This document shows, piece by piece, positions 7,297-16,640 of a stretch of 64,000 bases of DNA. Within the stretch, counting starts at the first letter, position 1; each line of letters starts with the position of its first letter. The notes under the pieces are model-generated. The model was not told the DNA's origin. It saw only the letters and a list, made by a program, of their open reading frames with translations, and did no database searches. Made by a program: the position numbers and the translations under genes. Source of the stretch: JANQOH01 sp965201115 (GTDB lineage Bacteria > Pseudomonadota > Alphaproteobacteria > UBA7887); assembly GCA_965201115.1 (NCBI GenBank), contig OZ241745.1:1178001-1242000 (forward strand), given 5' to 3'.

Positions 7297-9981
7297 ATGT
7301 CCGACAAGGCGGCAACGACAACGCGGCGGCGCGCCGGGCCGCCGGCGACCCCGATGATCGCCCAGTTCCTCGATATCAAGGCGCGCCACGCGGGCGCGCT
7401 TCTGTTCTACCGCATGGGCGATTTCTACGAGATGTTCTTCGACGACGCCGCCGCCGCGAGCGCCGCCCTCGATATCGCCCTTACCCGGCGCGGCGAATAC
7501 AACGGCAAGCCCATCCCCATGTGCGGCGTGCCCGTCGTCAGCCATGAAAACTACCTCCAGCGGCTGATCCGCGCGGGCTTCAAGGTCGCCATCTGCGAAC
7601 AGACCGAAGACCCGGCCGAAGCGCGCAAGCGCGGCGGAAAATCGCCGGTAGCGCGCGAGGTCGTCCGCGTGGTGACGCCGGGAACCATCGTCGAGGACAC
7701 GCTGCTCGACGCGCGCGCCCACAACAACCTGGCGGCGTTGGCGCGGGCCAACGAAGCGCTGGGGCTGGCGTGGATCGATATTTCGACCGGCGATTTCACG
7801 GTGGCGGCGGCGGAGCTTCCGGGCCTGCCGGCGCTGCTGGCGCAGGTCGGCCCCGGCGAACTGCTGCTGCCCGAGCCGCTGGCCGGCGAGCCCGCCTTGC
7901 GCGACTGGACCGAGGCGATGACGCCGCTGCCGGCGGCGCGCTTCGATTCCGCCGCCGCGGCGCGGCGCCTGGGCGAGGTTTTCGGCGTCGCGACCCTCGA
8001 CGCCTTCGGCGCGTTCGGGCGCGCGGAAATCGCCGCCGCCGGCGCGCTGGTCGATTACGTCGAGGCGACGCAAAAGGGACGGCGGCCGCGCCTCGCGCCC
8101 CCGCGCCGCCAGGAAGACGGCGCCGTCATGGCCATCGACGCGGCGACGCGGCGCAACCTGGAACTGGTGCGCGCGCTCGACGGCGGCCGCCGCGGCAGCC
8201 TGCTCGACGCGGTTGACCGCACGCGGACCGCCGCCGGCGGGCGGCTGCTCGCCGCGCGGCTCGCGGCGCCGCTGACCGCCCCCGCGGCGATCGCCGAACG
8301 GCTCGACATGACCGCGTGGTTCGCCGCCGCGGGGCCCGCGCGCGAGGCGGCGCGCGAGGCGCTGGCCGGCTGCCCCGATCTCGAACGCGCCCTGGGCCGC
8401 CTGTGCCTCGGCCGCGGCGGCCCGCGCGACCTCGCGGCCGTGCGCGCGGCGCTGGAGCGCGCCGAAACCCTGCGCCGCCGCCTCGACGGCGAAACCGGCG
8501 GCGCGGGCGAACTCGCGCCGCCGCCGCGGGGGCTGGCGCGCGCGGCGGCTCGGCTCGGCAGGCACGGCGTGCTCACCGATCGCCTCGCGCGCGCGCTCGT
8601 CCCCGAACCGCCCCTGTCGGCGCGCGACGGCGGGTTCATCGCCGACGGCTACGCCCCGGCGCTCGACGAACAGCGCACCCTGCGCGACGAAAGCCGCCGC
8701 CTGCTCGGCGCGCTGCAAGCCGACTACATCCGCCGCACCGGCGTGTCGTCGCTCAAGATCAAGCACAACAACGTGCTCGGCTATTTCATCGAGGCCGGAA
8801 CGGCGCACGGCGACAGGCTGATCGCCGACCGCGAGTTTATCCACCGCCAGACGACGGCGAGCGCGGCGCGGTTCACGACCGCCGCGCTGGCGGAGCTGGC
8901 CGACAAGATCGCGCGCGCCGCCGACCGCGCCCTCGCCATCGAGCGCCAGTTGTTCGACGACCTGGTTGCCGAGGCCGCGGCGCGCGCCGACGATATCGCC
9001 GCCGCCGCCGCCGCGCTGGCCGAAATCGACGTCGCCGCCGCCGGCGCCGAACTCGCGGCGGGCGCCGATTATTGCCGCCCCGACGTCCACGACGGAACCG
9101 ATTTCGAGGTGCGCGGCGGGCGCCACCCCACGGTCGAGGCGACGATGGCGAAAGCGGGCGGGGCGGATTTCGTCGCCAACGATTGCGCGCTCGGCTCCGG
9201 CGGGCGGCTGTGGCTGCTCACCGGCCCCAACATGGCCGGCAAGAGCACCTTCCTGCGCCAAAACGCGCTGATCGCCGTGCTCGCGCAGGCGGGCTGCTAC
9301 GTTCCCGCGCGATCCTGCTCGATCGGCGCGGTGGACCGGTTGTTCAGCCGCGTCGGCGCCGCCGACGACCTGGCGCGCGGCCGCTCCACCTTCATGGTCG
9401 AAATGGTGGAAACGGCGGCGATCCTGCACCGGGCGGGGCCGCGCTCACTGGTGATCCTCGATGAAATCGGCCGCGGGACGGCGACCTTCGACGGCCTCTC
9501 CATCGCCTGGGCGGCGATCGAGCATCTGCACGCGCGCAACCGCTGCCGCGCCCTGTTCGCCACGCATTACCACGAGCTCACCGGGCTGGCGGAAACCCTC
9601 GACGACCTGGCCTGCCACACCATGCGCGTGCGCGAATGGCAGGGCGAGGCGGTGTTTCTCTACGAAGTGGCGGCCGGCGCGGCGGATCGCTCCTACGGCA
9701 TCCATGTGGCGCGGCTGGCCGGCCTGCCGGCGTCCGCCATCGCCCGCGCCGCCGAGGTCCTGAAATCGCTGGAGAGCGCTGACGGCGGCAAGGCCGCGCG
9801 CCTCGCCCGCGATCTGCCGCTGTTCGCGCAAGCGCGCGAAGACGCGCCGCCGGCCCCCGCCGCCGCGCCGTCGGCGGCGCTGGCGCTGCTGCGCGAGACC
9901 GACGCCGACGCGCTCTCGCCGCGCGCCGCGCTGGAGCTCGTCTATCGCCTCAAAACGCTCGACAACGGCGCCGAAGATTGA
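7297..9981 (+). CDS. mutS: DNA mismatch repair protein MutS
   Basis: Mismatch sensor that binds mispairs and small loops and recruits MutL. The product has 894 aa, slightly longer than E. coli MutS. Domain I has the mismatch-wedge motif F43-Y-E45 in MGDFYEMFF. The ATPase domain has Walker A GPNMAGKST from residue 643, DEIGRGT as Walker B, and ATHYHEL. The helix-turn-helix dimerisation region follows (RSYGIHVARLAGLP). The start is the ATG beginning MSDKAATTTRRR. The sdhE and mfd genes follow closely on the same strand, so this is a DNA-repair cluster. Confidence 0.97.
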   Translation: MSDKAATTTRRRAGPPATPMIAQFLDIKARHAGALLFYRMGDFYEMFFDDAAAASAALDIALTRRGEYNGKPIPMCGVPVVSHENYLQRLIRAGFKVAICEQTEDPAEARKRGGKSPVAREVVRVVTPGTIVEDTLLDARAHNNLAALARANEALGLAWIDISTGDFTVAAAELPGLPALLAQVGPGELLLPEPLAGEPALRDWTEAMTPLPAARFDSAAAARRLGEVFGVATLDAFGAFGRAEIAAAGALVDYVEATQKGRRPRLAPPRRQEDGAVMAIDAATRRNLELVRALDGGRRGSLLDAVDRTRTAAGGRLLAARLAAPLTAPAAIAERLDMTAWFAAAGPAREAAREALAGCPDLERALGRLCLGRGGPRDLAAVRAALERAETLRRRLDGETGGAGELAPPPRGLARAAARLGRHGVLTDRLARALVPEPPLSARDGGFIADGYAPALDEQRTLRDESRRLLGALQADYIRRTGVSSLKIKHNNVLGYFIEAGTAHGDRLIADREFIHRQTTASAARFTTAALAELADKIARAADRALAIERQLFDDLVAEAAARADDIAAAAAALAEIDVAAAGAELAAGADYCRPDVHDGTDFEVRGGRHPTVEATMAKAGGADFVANDCALGSGGRLWLLTGPNMAGKSTFLRQNALIAVLAQAGCYVPARSCSIGAVDRLFSRVGAADDLARGRSTFMVEMVETAAILHRAGPRSLVILDEIGRGTATFDGLSIAWAAIEHLHARNRCRALFATHYHELTGLAETLDDLACHTMRVREWQGEAVFLYEVAAGAADRSYGIHVARLAGLPASAIARAAEVLKSLESADGGKAARLARDLPLFAQAREDAPPAPAAAPSAALALLRETDADALSPRAALELVYRLKTLDNGAED

Positions 9982-10043
9982 GCGCCCCCGCGCCGCGCCG
10001 AAATCGCAACCCACGCACGGACGATTCGCGTATATTCGCGCCC

Positions 10044-10322
10044 GTGGCCGGAGAGACCGACATCGACGCGCGCCGGAAACGCTTGCGCTTTCGCTGCTGG
10101 CGGCGCGGCTCGCGCGAGGCCGACCTGCTCCTGGGCCGCTTCGCCGATTCGCATCTCGACCGCCTGGGCGCCGCGCAACTCGCGCGCCTCGAGCGCCTGC
10201 TCGAATGCGACGACCCCGACATTTGGGACTGGGCCGTGCGCGGCGCGGCGCCGCCGCCGGCCCACGACACCGATGTCCTCGCAATGCTGCGCCGCCCGCC
10301 GGCGCGCGGCGGAAACGCATGA
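10044..10322 (+). CDS. sdhE: Succinate dehydrogenase assembly factor (SdhE/DUF339)
   Basis: Small FAD assembly factor that promotes covalent flavinylation of SdhA. The 92-aa product from a GTG start carries the family signature RRKRLRFRCWRRGSREADLL, then LGRFADSHL and the C-terminal DDPDIWDW. The GTG at 10044 is preferred over a TTG at 9978 that would overlap the mutS stop; a TATATT box lies just upstream. Its stop overlaps the mfd start (ATGA), so the two genes are translationally coupled, a pairing common in alphaproteobacteria. Confidence 0.88.
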   Translation: MAGETDIDARRKRLRFRCWRRGSREADLLLGRFADSHLDRLGAAQLARLERLLECDDPDIWDWAVRGAAPPPAHDTDVLAMLRRPPARGGNA

Positions 10323-13300
10323 CAACGCTGGCCGAGCGCCTTTCCGCGCCCGGGCGTGCGACGATCTCCGGCGCGCCGGACGGCCGCCACGCGCTGGCTA
10401 TCGCCGAACTGTGCGCCGCCGCGCCCGGGCAGGACGTCATCTTCATCGCCCGCGACGACGCGCGCATGAGCCTCGCCATCGCCGCGCTCGCGTTGTTCGC
10501 GCCCGCGCTGCGCCCGCTCGTCCTGCCGGCGTGGGATTGCCTGCCCTACGACCGCGTTTCGCCGCGCGCCGACATCGCCGCCGACCGCCAGCGCTGCCTC
10601 GGCGCGCTCGCGGCGCGGGGCGAAGGCGAACGCGTGCTCCTCGCCACGACGGTCAACGCGGCGACGCAGAAACTGCCGCCGCGCGCCGCGCTCGCCGGCG
10701 CGCGCATCGCCATCCGCCCCGGCGGCGCGCTCGATACCGACGCGCTCGCCAAGCATCTCGCCGCCAGCGGCTACCGGCGCGTGGGCGCGGTGCTCGAGCC
10801 CGGCGAATACGCCTTTCGCGGCGGCATTGTCGATCTGTATCCCGCCGGCGCGCCGGCGCCCGTGCGCATCGACCTGTTCGGCGACGAGGTGGAGAGCCTG
10901 CGCACATTCGACCCGCTCACGCAGCGCTCCACCGGGCCGTGCGGCGGGCTCGAGCTGGCGCCGGCGTCGGAAGTGGGCCTGGACCCCGGCTCGATCTCGC
11001 GATTCCGCGCCGGGTACCGGGCGCTGTTCGGCCCCGCGTCGGCCGACGACGCGCTCTACGAAGCCATTTCCGCCGGGCGCCGCCATCCCGGCATGGAGCA
11101 CTGGCTGCCGCTGTTTCACGAACGCCTTGAAACGCTTTTCGAATATCTGCCCGGCGCGGCGATTCTGCTCGACCGGGAAGCCGAAGCGACGGCCGCCGAG
11201 CGCCGCGACCAGACGGCGGACCACTACCTGGCGCGGCTGGAGGGCATGAAAGCCCGGGCGATGGACACGCCCCCCTACAAGCCCGTTCCGCCGGAAACGC
11301 TGTTCCTCGACGCGCAAGCCTGGGAGGCGGCGCTGGCGGAGCGTCCGGTGGGCGCGTTCAGCCCGTTCCAGGCGCCCGGCGGCGCCGGCGCATTCGACGC
11401 CGGCGCCCGCCGCGCGCGCGATTTCGCGCCCGAACGCGAGACCGGCGACGGCGCGCCCTACGACGCCGTGAGCGCGCACCTGCGCGCCGAGGCGAAGGCC
11501 GGACGGCGCGCCGCGCTGGCCTGCTACAGCGCGGGCTCGCGCGACCGGCTTGCGGGCCTGCTGCGCCAGCACGGCGCGCCGCCCATCGAGGCGGTCGACA
11601 CATGGCCGCAAGCCGAGGCGCTGCCGCGCGGCGCGGTCGCGGCGGTCGTGCTCGGCCTGGAGCACGGCTTCGCCGGCGCCGGGATTTCGCTGCTGACCGA
11701 GCAGGACATCCTGGGCGACCGCCTGGCGCGGCCCGCCGCGCGGCGGCGCCGCGCCGCCGATTTCATCGCCGCGGCCGGAGAGCTTGCCGACGGCGACCTC
11801 GCCGTGCATGTCGATCACGGCATCGGCCGGTACGCGGGGCTGGAAACCATCGAGGCCGGGGACGCCCCGCACGACTGCCTCGTCCTGCTCTACGCCGGCG
11901 ACGACAAGCTCTACCTGCCGGTGGAGAACATCGAGATGCTGTCGCGCTACGGCGGCGGCGGGCCGGCGAACGTCCCCCTCGACCGCCTCGGCGGGGCCTC
12001 GTGGCAGGCGCGCAAGGCGCGCATGAAGAACCGCCTGCGCGACATGGCCGAGGCGCTGATCCGGACCGCCGCCGAGCGCGCCCTGGGCGCCGCGGCGCCG
12101 CTCTCCGTGGGCGCCGCCCTTTACGACGAATTCGCCGCGCAGTTTCCGTGGTCCGAGACCGAGGATCAGGAGCGCGCCATCGCCGAATGCCTCGACGACC
12201 TGGGCAAGAGCGAGCCGATGGACCGCCTCGTCTGCGGCGACGTGGGCTACGGCAAGACCGAGGTCGCGCTGCGCGCCGCGTTCGTCGCCGCGCTGTCAGG
12301 CAAGCAGACCGCGGTCGTCGTTCCCACCACGCTGCTGTGCCGCCAGCATTTCGCCACCTTCCGCGACCGCTTCAAGGGCCTGCCCGTGCGCGTCGCGCAG
12401 CTCTCGCGGCTGGTCTCGCCGAAACACGCGGCGGACATGCGCAAGGGCATCGCCGACGCAACGATCGACATCGCGGTCGGCACCCATGCGCTGCTCGGCA
12501 AGTCGGTGAAATTCGCCGATCTCGGCCTGCTGGTAATCGACGAGGAGCAGCATTTCGGCGTCGCGCAGAAAGAACGTCTGAAAGCGCTCAAGGCCGATGT
12601 CCACGTGCTTACGCTCAGCGCGACGCCGATACCGCGCACCATGCAGCTGGCGCTGTCGGGCGTCCGCTCGTTCAGCCCCATCGCGACGCCCCCGGTCGAT
12701 CGACTCGCGGTGCGCACCTTCGTCCTGCCCTACGACCCGGTGACGGTCCGCGAGGCGATCCTGCGCGAACGCCACCGCGGCGGACAGATATTCTACGTCT
12801 GCCCGCGCATCGAGGACCTCGACCGCGTGGCGGCCGAAATCCGCCGCATCGCGCCGGATATCCGGCTGGTCTCCGCGCACGGGCGCATGGCGGCGAAACG
12901 CCTGGAAGACGCCATGACGGCGTTCTACGACGGACGCTACGAACTGCTGCTTTCGACGTCGATTATCGAATCGGGGCTCGACATGCCGCGCGTCAACACG
13001 CTTGTCGTGCATCGCTCCGACATGTTCGGGCTGGCGCAGCTGCACCAGTTGCGCGGGCGCGTCGGGCGCTCGAAAACCCGCGCCTACGCGTACTTTACCG
13101 TCCCTTCCGACCGCCGGCTCACGCGCGGCGCGGAGCGCCGGCTGGAGGTCATCCAGGCGCTCGACGCGCTCGGCGCGGGGTTCTCGCTCGCAAGCCACGA
13201 CCTCGACATCCGCGGCGCCGGCAACCTGCTCGGCGAGGAGCAGTCGGGCCACATCCGCGAAGTCGGCGTCGAACTCTACCGGCAAATGCTCGAGGAGGCC

Positions 13301-13795
13301 GTGCAGGCGGCGCGCGCCGGCGGCGGGGACGCGCCCGAGGACCGGTGGTCGCCGCAGATCGCGCTCGGCATCGCGGTGATGATCCCGGAAGACTATGTGG
13401 GCGATCTCGGCGTCCGCCTCGGCCTCTACCGGCGCCTCGCCGATCTCGAAACCGACGCCGAGACCGAGGCGTTCGCCGCCGAACTGGTCGATCGCTTCGG
13501 GCCGCTCCCCGCCGCGGCGGAAAACCTGCTCGCGCTGGCGCGCATCAAGCGCCTGTGCCGCGCCGCCGGCGTCGAGCGGCTCGACGCCGGCCCGCGCGGC
13601 GCCGCCATCGCGTTCCGCGGCAACGATTTCGCCGCGCCCGAAGCGCTGATGAAGTTCATCGCGCGCGACGCGGGGCGTATGCGCGTGCGCCCCGACCGCA
13701 CCCTGTTCGCCGCCCGCGACTGGGCGCGCGAGTCCGACCGGCTGTCGGGCGCCGCCGAACTCATGACCGCCCTCGCCGCCCTCGCCGCCGGGTAG
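10319..13795 (+). CDS. mfd: Transcription-repair coupling factor Mfd
   Basis: ATP-dependent DNA translocase that removes RNA polymerase stalled at lesions and recruits UvrA. The 1158-aa product has UvrB-like N-terminal domains and a CarD-like RNA polymerase interaction domain (VHVDHGIGRYAGLE). The RecG-like translocase has Walker A GDVGYGKTE at about residue 638, DEEQHFGV, SATPIPRT, and the translocation motif region QLHQLRGRVGRS. A TRCF C-terminal domain ends the protein. The ATG overlaps the sdhE stop by four bases. Length and motif order are normal for the family. Confidence 0.97.
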   Translation: MTTLAERLSAPGRATISGAPDGRHALAIAELCAAAPGQDVIFIARDDARMSLAIAALALFAPALRPLVLPAWDCLPYDRVSPRADIAADRQRCLGALAARGEGERVLLATTVNAATQKLPPRAALAGARIAIRPGGALDTDALAKHLAASGYRRVGAVLEPGEYAFRGGIVDLYPAGAPAPVRIDLFGDEVESLRTFDPLTQRSTGPCGGLELAPASEVGLDPGSISRFRAGYRALFGPASADDALYEAISAGRRHPGMEHWLPLFHERLETLFEYLPGAAILLDREAEATAAERRDQTADHYLARLEGMKARAMDTPPYKPVPPETLFLDAQAWEAALAERPVGAFSPFQAPGGAGAFDAGARRARDFAPERETGDGAPYDAVSAHLRAEAKAGRRAALACYSAGSRDRLAGLLRQHGAPPIEAVDTWPQAEALPRGAVAAVVLGLEHGFAGAGISLLTEQDILGDRLARPAARRRRAADFIAAAGELADGDLAVHVDHGIGRYAGLETIEAGDAPHDCLVLLYAGDDKLYLPVENIEMLSRYGGGGPANVPLDRLGGASWQARKARMKNRLRDMAEALIRTAAERALGAAAPLSVGAALYDEFAAQFPWSETEDQERAIAECLDDLGKSEPMDRLVCGDVGYGKTEVALRAAFVAALSGKQTAVVVPTTLLCRQHFATFRDRFKGLPVRVAQLSRLVSPKHAADMRKGIADATIDIAVGTHALLGKSVKFADLGLLVIDEEQHFGVAQKERLKALKADVHVLTLSATPIPRTMQLALSGVRSFSPIATPPVDRLAVRTFVLPYDPVTVREAILRERHRGGQIFYVCPRIEDLDRVAAEIRRIAPDIRLVSAHGRMAAKRLEDAMTAFYDGRYELLLSTSIIESGLDMPRVNTLVVHRSDMFGLAQLHQLRGRVGRSKTRAYAYFTVPSDRRLTRGAERRLEVIQALDALGAGFSLASHDLDIRGAGNLLGEEQSGHIREVGVELYRQMLEEAVQAARAGGGDAPEDRWSPQIALGIAVMIPEDYVGDLGVRLGLYRRLADLETDAETEAFAAELVDRFGPLPAAAENLLALARIKRLCRAAGVERLDAGPRGAAIAFRGNDFAAPEALMKFIARDAGRMRVRPDRTLFAARDWARESDRLSGAAELMTALAALAAG

Positions 13796-13821
13796 CGCGC
13801 CTCCCCGGAACCGCCGGCGGC

Positions 13822-14622
13822 CTATGCCTCCACGCGGATACGCGCCTCGCCGAGGCCCTCCACCGCATAGGCGATCTCGTCGCCCGGTTCGGGGAACCGC
13901 GTGCGCAGGGCGCTGCCGGTGATGACGACCTCGCCGGCCTTCAGGCCCCGCCCGCGCGCGGCGAGATGATTGGCGACCCACGCGAGCCCCTCGAACGGAT
14001 GCCCCATCGACGCGCCCGCGACCGCGCGCTCCGCGACCTCGCCGTTCCATGTCAGCGCAACCGGCGCGGCGGCGAGGTCGAGGCCGCGCCACTCCGCGAC
14101 CGGCGCGCCGAACGCCGCGCCCGCGCACCAGCAGCGGTCGGCGATAATCGACGCGGCGTCGAGCGCGGCGTAATCCGCCCCGCGATCATCGACCGTCTCG
14201 AAAGCCGGCGCGCAGGCGCCGACATACGCGGCGATCGATTCGCGGTCGTAGGGCGCCTCGCGCGCCGGGGCGTCGCGCCCCATCGTCACCGCGACCTCGA
14301 ACTCGAGGCACAGGCGCACGAAATCCGACGCCTTGACCGCGGCGGGAGAATGCCGCGCGCCCGCCGCGGGGATGGTTCCGTAGGCGGGCCGATCGACGCC
14401 GCAAAGGTCGCGCACCGCCTGCGAGGTCAGCGCGATCTTGTGTCCGGCCGGCGGCGCGCCGCCGGCCTCCGCGGCGAGCAGCGCCGCCACGCGCTCCTGG
14501 ATCGCATAGGCTTCGCCCGGCGATGCCGGCGCGTCGGCGCCGCGCAGCGGGCGAAACCGCTCGCGCGCGCGGTTGGCGGCGGCCAGCGCGCGCGCAACGC
14601 GCTCGATGCGCGCCTCGTCCAT
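13822..14622 (-). CDS. 2-keto-4-pentenoate hydratase-like (FAH superfamily)
   Basis: The 266-aa product resembles MhpD/HpaH-type hydratases and 4-oxalocrotonate decarboxylases, which act on 2-hydroxydienoates in meta-cleavage pathways. It shows GHKIALTSQAVRDL near the N-terminus, the acidic metal-binding signature LEFEVAV, and SMGHPFEGLAWVAN and VITGSA near the C-terminus. It converges on mfd and lies 22 bases downstream of the TPR gene on the same strand. No ring-cleavage gene is nearby, so the physiological substrate is unknown. Confidence 0.78.
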   Translation of the reverse strand: MDEARIERVARALAAANRARERFRPLRGADAPASPGEAYAIQERVAALLAAEAGGAPPAGHKIALTSQAVRDLCGVDRPAYGTIPAAGARHSPAAVKASDFVRLCLEFEVAVTMGRDAPAREAPYDRESIAAYVGACAPAFETVDDRGADYAALDAASIIADRCWCAGAAFGAPVAEWRGLDLAAAPVALTWNGEVAERAVAGASMGHPFEGLAWVANHLAARGRGLKAGEVVITGSALRTRFPEPGDEIAYAVEGLGEARIRVEA

Positions 14623-14644
14623 CGCCGGCGCGCGCCTCGGCGCC

Positions 14645-15391
14645 TCAGCAGAAGGTGAACAGGCCGGCCGGACAGCTCGCCCGGCCCCTGCTCACCGCGT
14701 CCGCGTGCGCCTCCACATCCTCCGCCTCGCCGGCGCGGCCCAGCCGGCGCAGCACGTCGGCGCGGCGGCCGAGCGCCGCGACCACGGTCTCGCGCTCTAC
14801 GTTCCCGTTCGACTCGAAGACGGCGATGACGCTCCGGTAAAGGTGGTCGGCCTCGTCGAGCCGGCCGGCCGCAACGAACCCGTGTGCGCGGTAATAGAGC
14901 GCCCAGGCGCGGTACAACCCGGCGCGCAACGAGGTTTCGTCCATGACGTGGACATTGCGCGCGAGCTCCACGCCGAGCGCGTGCAGCGCGTCCCAGTAGC
15001 TTTTTTCGGCTTCGTCGAAGCGCGCCAGTCGTCCGAGCGCCTCGCCGAGCCCGGCCAGCGCCTCGCCCGTATCGGGGTGGGTTTCGCCGAGCGTGCGCCG
15101 GCGCGCCTCCGCCGCGCGCCGATACAGCGCCTCGGCGCGCTCCCATTCGCCGAGCGCGCCGCGCAGTTTCGCCAGATTGACCGTCAGCGCCGCCGTGCTG
15201 GGGTGCTCCGCCCCGAACTCAACGATTCCCATATCCAGCGCCCGCCGCGCCTCGGCGGCGGCCTCGGCGTTGTGACCGGTGGCGTAAAGCTGCATCACAC
15301 GCATGTGCTTCGCGCGCAGCTCCGGCGACTGCGCCGCCGCCGGCGCCGCGCAAACGAGAACCCCGCCGAGAAAAACCGCCAGCCGCCGCAT
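14645..15391 (-). CDS. Secreted tetratricopeptide-repeat protein
   Basis: A 248-aa protein with a signal peptide (MRRLAVFLGGVLVCAAPAAA, cleaved after AAA-QS) and about four TPR-like helix pairs of the TPR_12 type (for example GEWERAEALYRRAAEARRR). It ends in a short Cys-containing tail. The ATG at 15391 is chosen because it starts the signal peptide directly; an in-frame upstream start adds only a Gly/Arg-rich stretch. It is probably a periplasmic scaffold. No partner can be named. Confidence 0.75.
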   Translation of the reverse strand: MRRLAVFLGGVLVCAAPAAAQSPELRAKHMRVMQLYATGHNAEAAAEARRALDMGIVEFGAEHPSTAALTVNLAKLRGALGEWERAEALYRRAAEARRRTLGETHPDTGEALAGLGEALGRLARFDEAEKSYWDALHALGVELARNVHVMDETSLRAGLYRAWALYYRAHGFVAAGRLDEADHLYRSVIAVFESNGNVERETVVAALGRRADVLRRLGRAGEAEDVEAHADAVSRGRASCPAGLFTFC

Positions 15392-15513
15392 CGCCCCGCT
15401 CCCGCCCCGTTTGCCCGCGCCGAGCCTACCCCGCCCGCCGCGCAATTTCCACGTTGTCGGCGGCTGACGCCGCGACGCCGCCGACTCAATTCCGCGAACG
15501 CCATGTAAACCGC

Positions 15514-15542
15514 TTGACGCCGGCGGCGCTGCGCGCTATATA
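15514..15542 (+). promoter_or_regulatory. Sigma-70-type promoter, first small-gene copy
   Basis: TTGACG at 15514-15519 and TATATA at 15537-15542 are separated by exactly 17 bases. The ATG is 51 bases after the -10 box. The same arrangement is kept in the second copy. Confidence 0.7.
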
Positions 15543-15593
15543 CGGGAACCTGCCGGAAACGGTCCATACTCCTGTTCCAGCGCGAGAAACGCC

Positions 15594-15815
15594 ATGTCCA
15601 GCGCGAACTCCACGCGGAAGCCCAACGGCGCGCCGACCATCGTGGGCGCGATCTGCTACCCGACGCGGCGGGTCAACCCCGACGGTTCCGAGACGTGGAC
15701 GGAAATGACGCCCGACGGCGTGCGCACCGGAACGGTGTCGGCGGAAAACGTCGCCATCATGGATCGGTTCGTGAAAGAGCACCCGAACCTGATGAGGCGG
15801 CTTGCCGATCGGTAG
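15594..15815 (+). CDS. Orphan putative antitoxin, 73 aa (paralogue of the Doc-linked protein)
   Basis: Small protein of no family I recognise. It has a Pro/Gly-rich N-terminus, a central block with NPDGSETWTE and TPDGVRTGTVSAENVA, and an amphipathic C-terminal helix ending LMRRLADR. About 53 of 73 residues are identical to the product of the second copy at 16023, which overlaps a Doc toxin gene. No toxin remnant follows this copy; the equivalent frame downstream is short and unrelated. It has its own promoter. It may be a spare antitoxin or a regulator, which is inferred only from linkage. Confidence 0.65.
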   Translation: MSSANSTRKPNGAPTIVGAICYPTRRVNPDGSETWTEMTPDGVRTGTVSAENVAIMDRFVKEHPNLMRRLADR

Positions 15816-15944
15816 CGCCGGCCCGCCCCTTCCCGTCCTGTTCGCTCGCGCCGGGTCTATCCGGCCCGCCGCGTAATTTCCACGGCGCTGGCGACCGGAG
15901 CCGCGGCGCCGCGGGCTCGATTCCGCGAACGCCGTGCAAACCGC

Positions 15945-15973
15945 TTGACGCCAGCGGCGCGGCGCGCCATATA
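15945..15973 (+). promoter_or_regulatory. Sigma-70-type promoter, second small-gene copy
   Basis: TTGACG at 15945-15950 and CATATA at 15968-15973, again with a 17-base spacer. This is the equivalent of the promoter at 15514, with one change in the -10 box. It should drive the small gene and doc as one transcript. Confidence 0.68.
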
Positions 15974-16022
15974 CAGGGCCTGACAGAAGCGGGCCATGAC
16001 CCTGTTCAACGTGAGAAACGCC

Positions 16023-16244
16023 ATGTCCGGCATGAACGGTACCCCGAAGCGGAACGGCGCGCCGCCCGCCCCGGGCGCGATTACTTACCCCACTTGGCGG
16101 ACCAACCCCGACGGTTCGGAGACGTGGACCGAACGGACGCCCGACGGCGTGCGTACCGGAACGGTGTCGGCGGAGAACGTCGCCATGATCGACCGGATCA
16201 TGGAAGAGCATGCGGAGCTGATGAGGCGGCTTGCCAAACGATAA
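16023..16244 (+). CDS. Putative antitoxin overlapping Doc toxin, 73 aa
   Basis: A 73-aa protein with the same length and layout as the paralogue 429 bases upstream: NPDGSETWTE, TPDGVRTGTVSAENVA and a C-terminal helix ending LMRRLAKR. It shows no resemblance that I can see to Phd, the usual Doc antitoxin. Its last 14 bases overlap the Doc frame, the coupling expected of an antitoxin-first operon. The most conserved part is the central block; the C-terminal helix is the natural candidate for occupying the toxin groove. The antitoxin role is inferred from position, size and overlap. Confidence 0.68.
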   Translation: MSGMNGTPKRNGAPPAPGAITYPTWRTNPDGSETWTERTPDGVRTGTVSAENVAMIDRIMEEHAELMRRLAKR

Positions 16245-16623
16245 CGGCGGCCCGCTGACGCTGGACGACGCGTATATCGCCCACAAGCGCGCTCTGGAGT
16301 TCGGCGGCAGCCCCGGCGTTCTCAATAGCGGCAGCGTCGAATCGGCGATCGCGCGCCCATACTCGGGCTATTACGCGGGCGTGGCGCAAATGGCCGCCGC
16401 GCTCGTGGAGTCCATGGTCGGTAACCACGGCTTCGTCGACGGCAACAAACGCACGACGGCCGCTCTCGCCCTGATGCTCGTGAGGCGGGAAGGCTATCGG
16501 CTGGAGCCGCAAGGCGGCGGCATGGACGCGGAACTCGAGCGGATGATCGTCGCCGTCGCCAGCAAGCGCCTCGGCTTCGACGACATCGAACGCTGGTTCG
16601 CAGAGCGCTTGCGAAAACCGTAA
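16231..16623 (+). CDS. doc: Doc-family Fic toxin (death-on-curing)
   Basis: A 130-aa Fic-fold protein. Doc enzymes phosphorylate elongation factor Tu and stop translation. The active-site loop is H66-GFVDGNKR, matching the HxFx(D/N)GNKR form typical of Doc, with the phosphate-binding Asn-Lys-Arg intact, so the toxin should be active. The start is probably the TTG at 16231, inside the end of the upstream small gene; no ATG or GTG fits the N-terminal helix (LTLDDAYIAHKRALEFGG). It is convergent with the leftward ATPase gene. The length is normal for Doc. Confidence 0.85.
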   Translation: MPNDNGGPLTLDDAYIAHKRALEFGGSPGVLNSGSVESAIARPYSGYYAGVAQMAAALVESMVGNHGFVDGNKRTTAALALMLVRREGYRLEPQGGGMDAELERMIVAVASKRLGFDDIERWFAERLRKP

Positions 16624-16640
16624 CCGCGCGGGCGCCGCGG

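Larger units (their letters stand above)
15416..16244 (+). repeat. Tandem duplication of a promoter-plus-small-gene cassette (about 400 bp, 2 copies)
   Basis: The segments at about 15416-15815 and 15846-16244 are homologous from some 175 bases upstream of the small gene to its stop codon, offset by about 430 bases. The shared upstream part includes the AATTTCCAC patch, CGCGAACGCC, a -35/-10 pair and the AGAAACGCCATG start context. Only the second copy is followed by the Doc toxin gene. Confidence 0.88.

Noticed and set aside
5911..9429. Long antisense frame opposite prfB and mutS
   Set aside because: Same artefact; low-complexity composition and no motif.
11602..14658. 1018-codon plus-strand frame overlapping mfd and the hydratase
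   Set aside because: Reads mfd out of frame and the hydratase antisense; Arg/Pro-rich without any domain.
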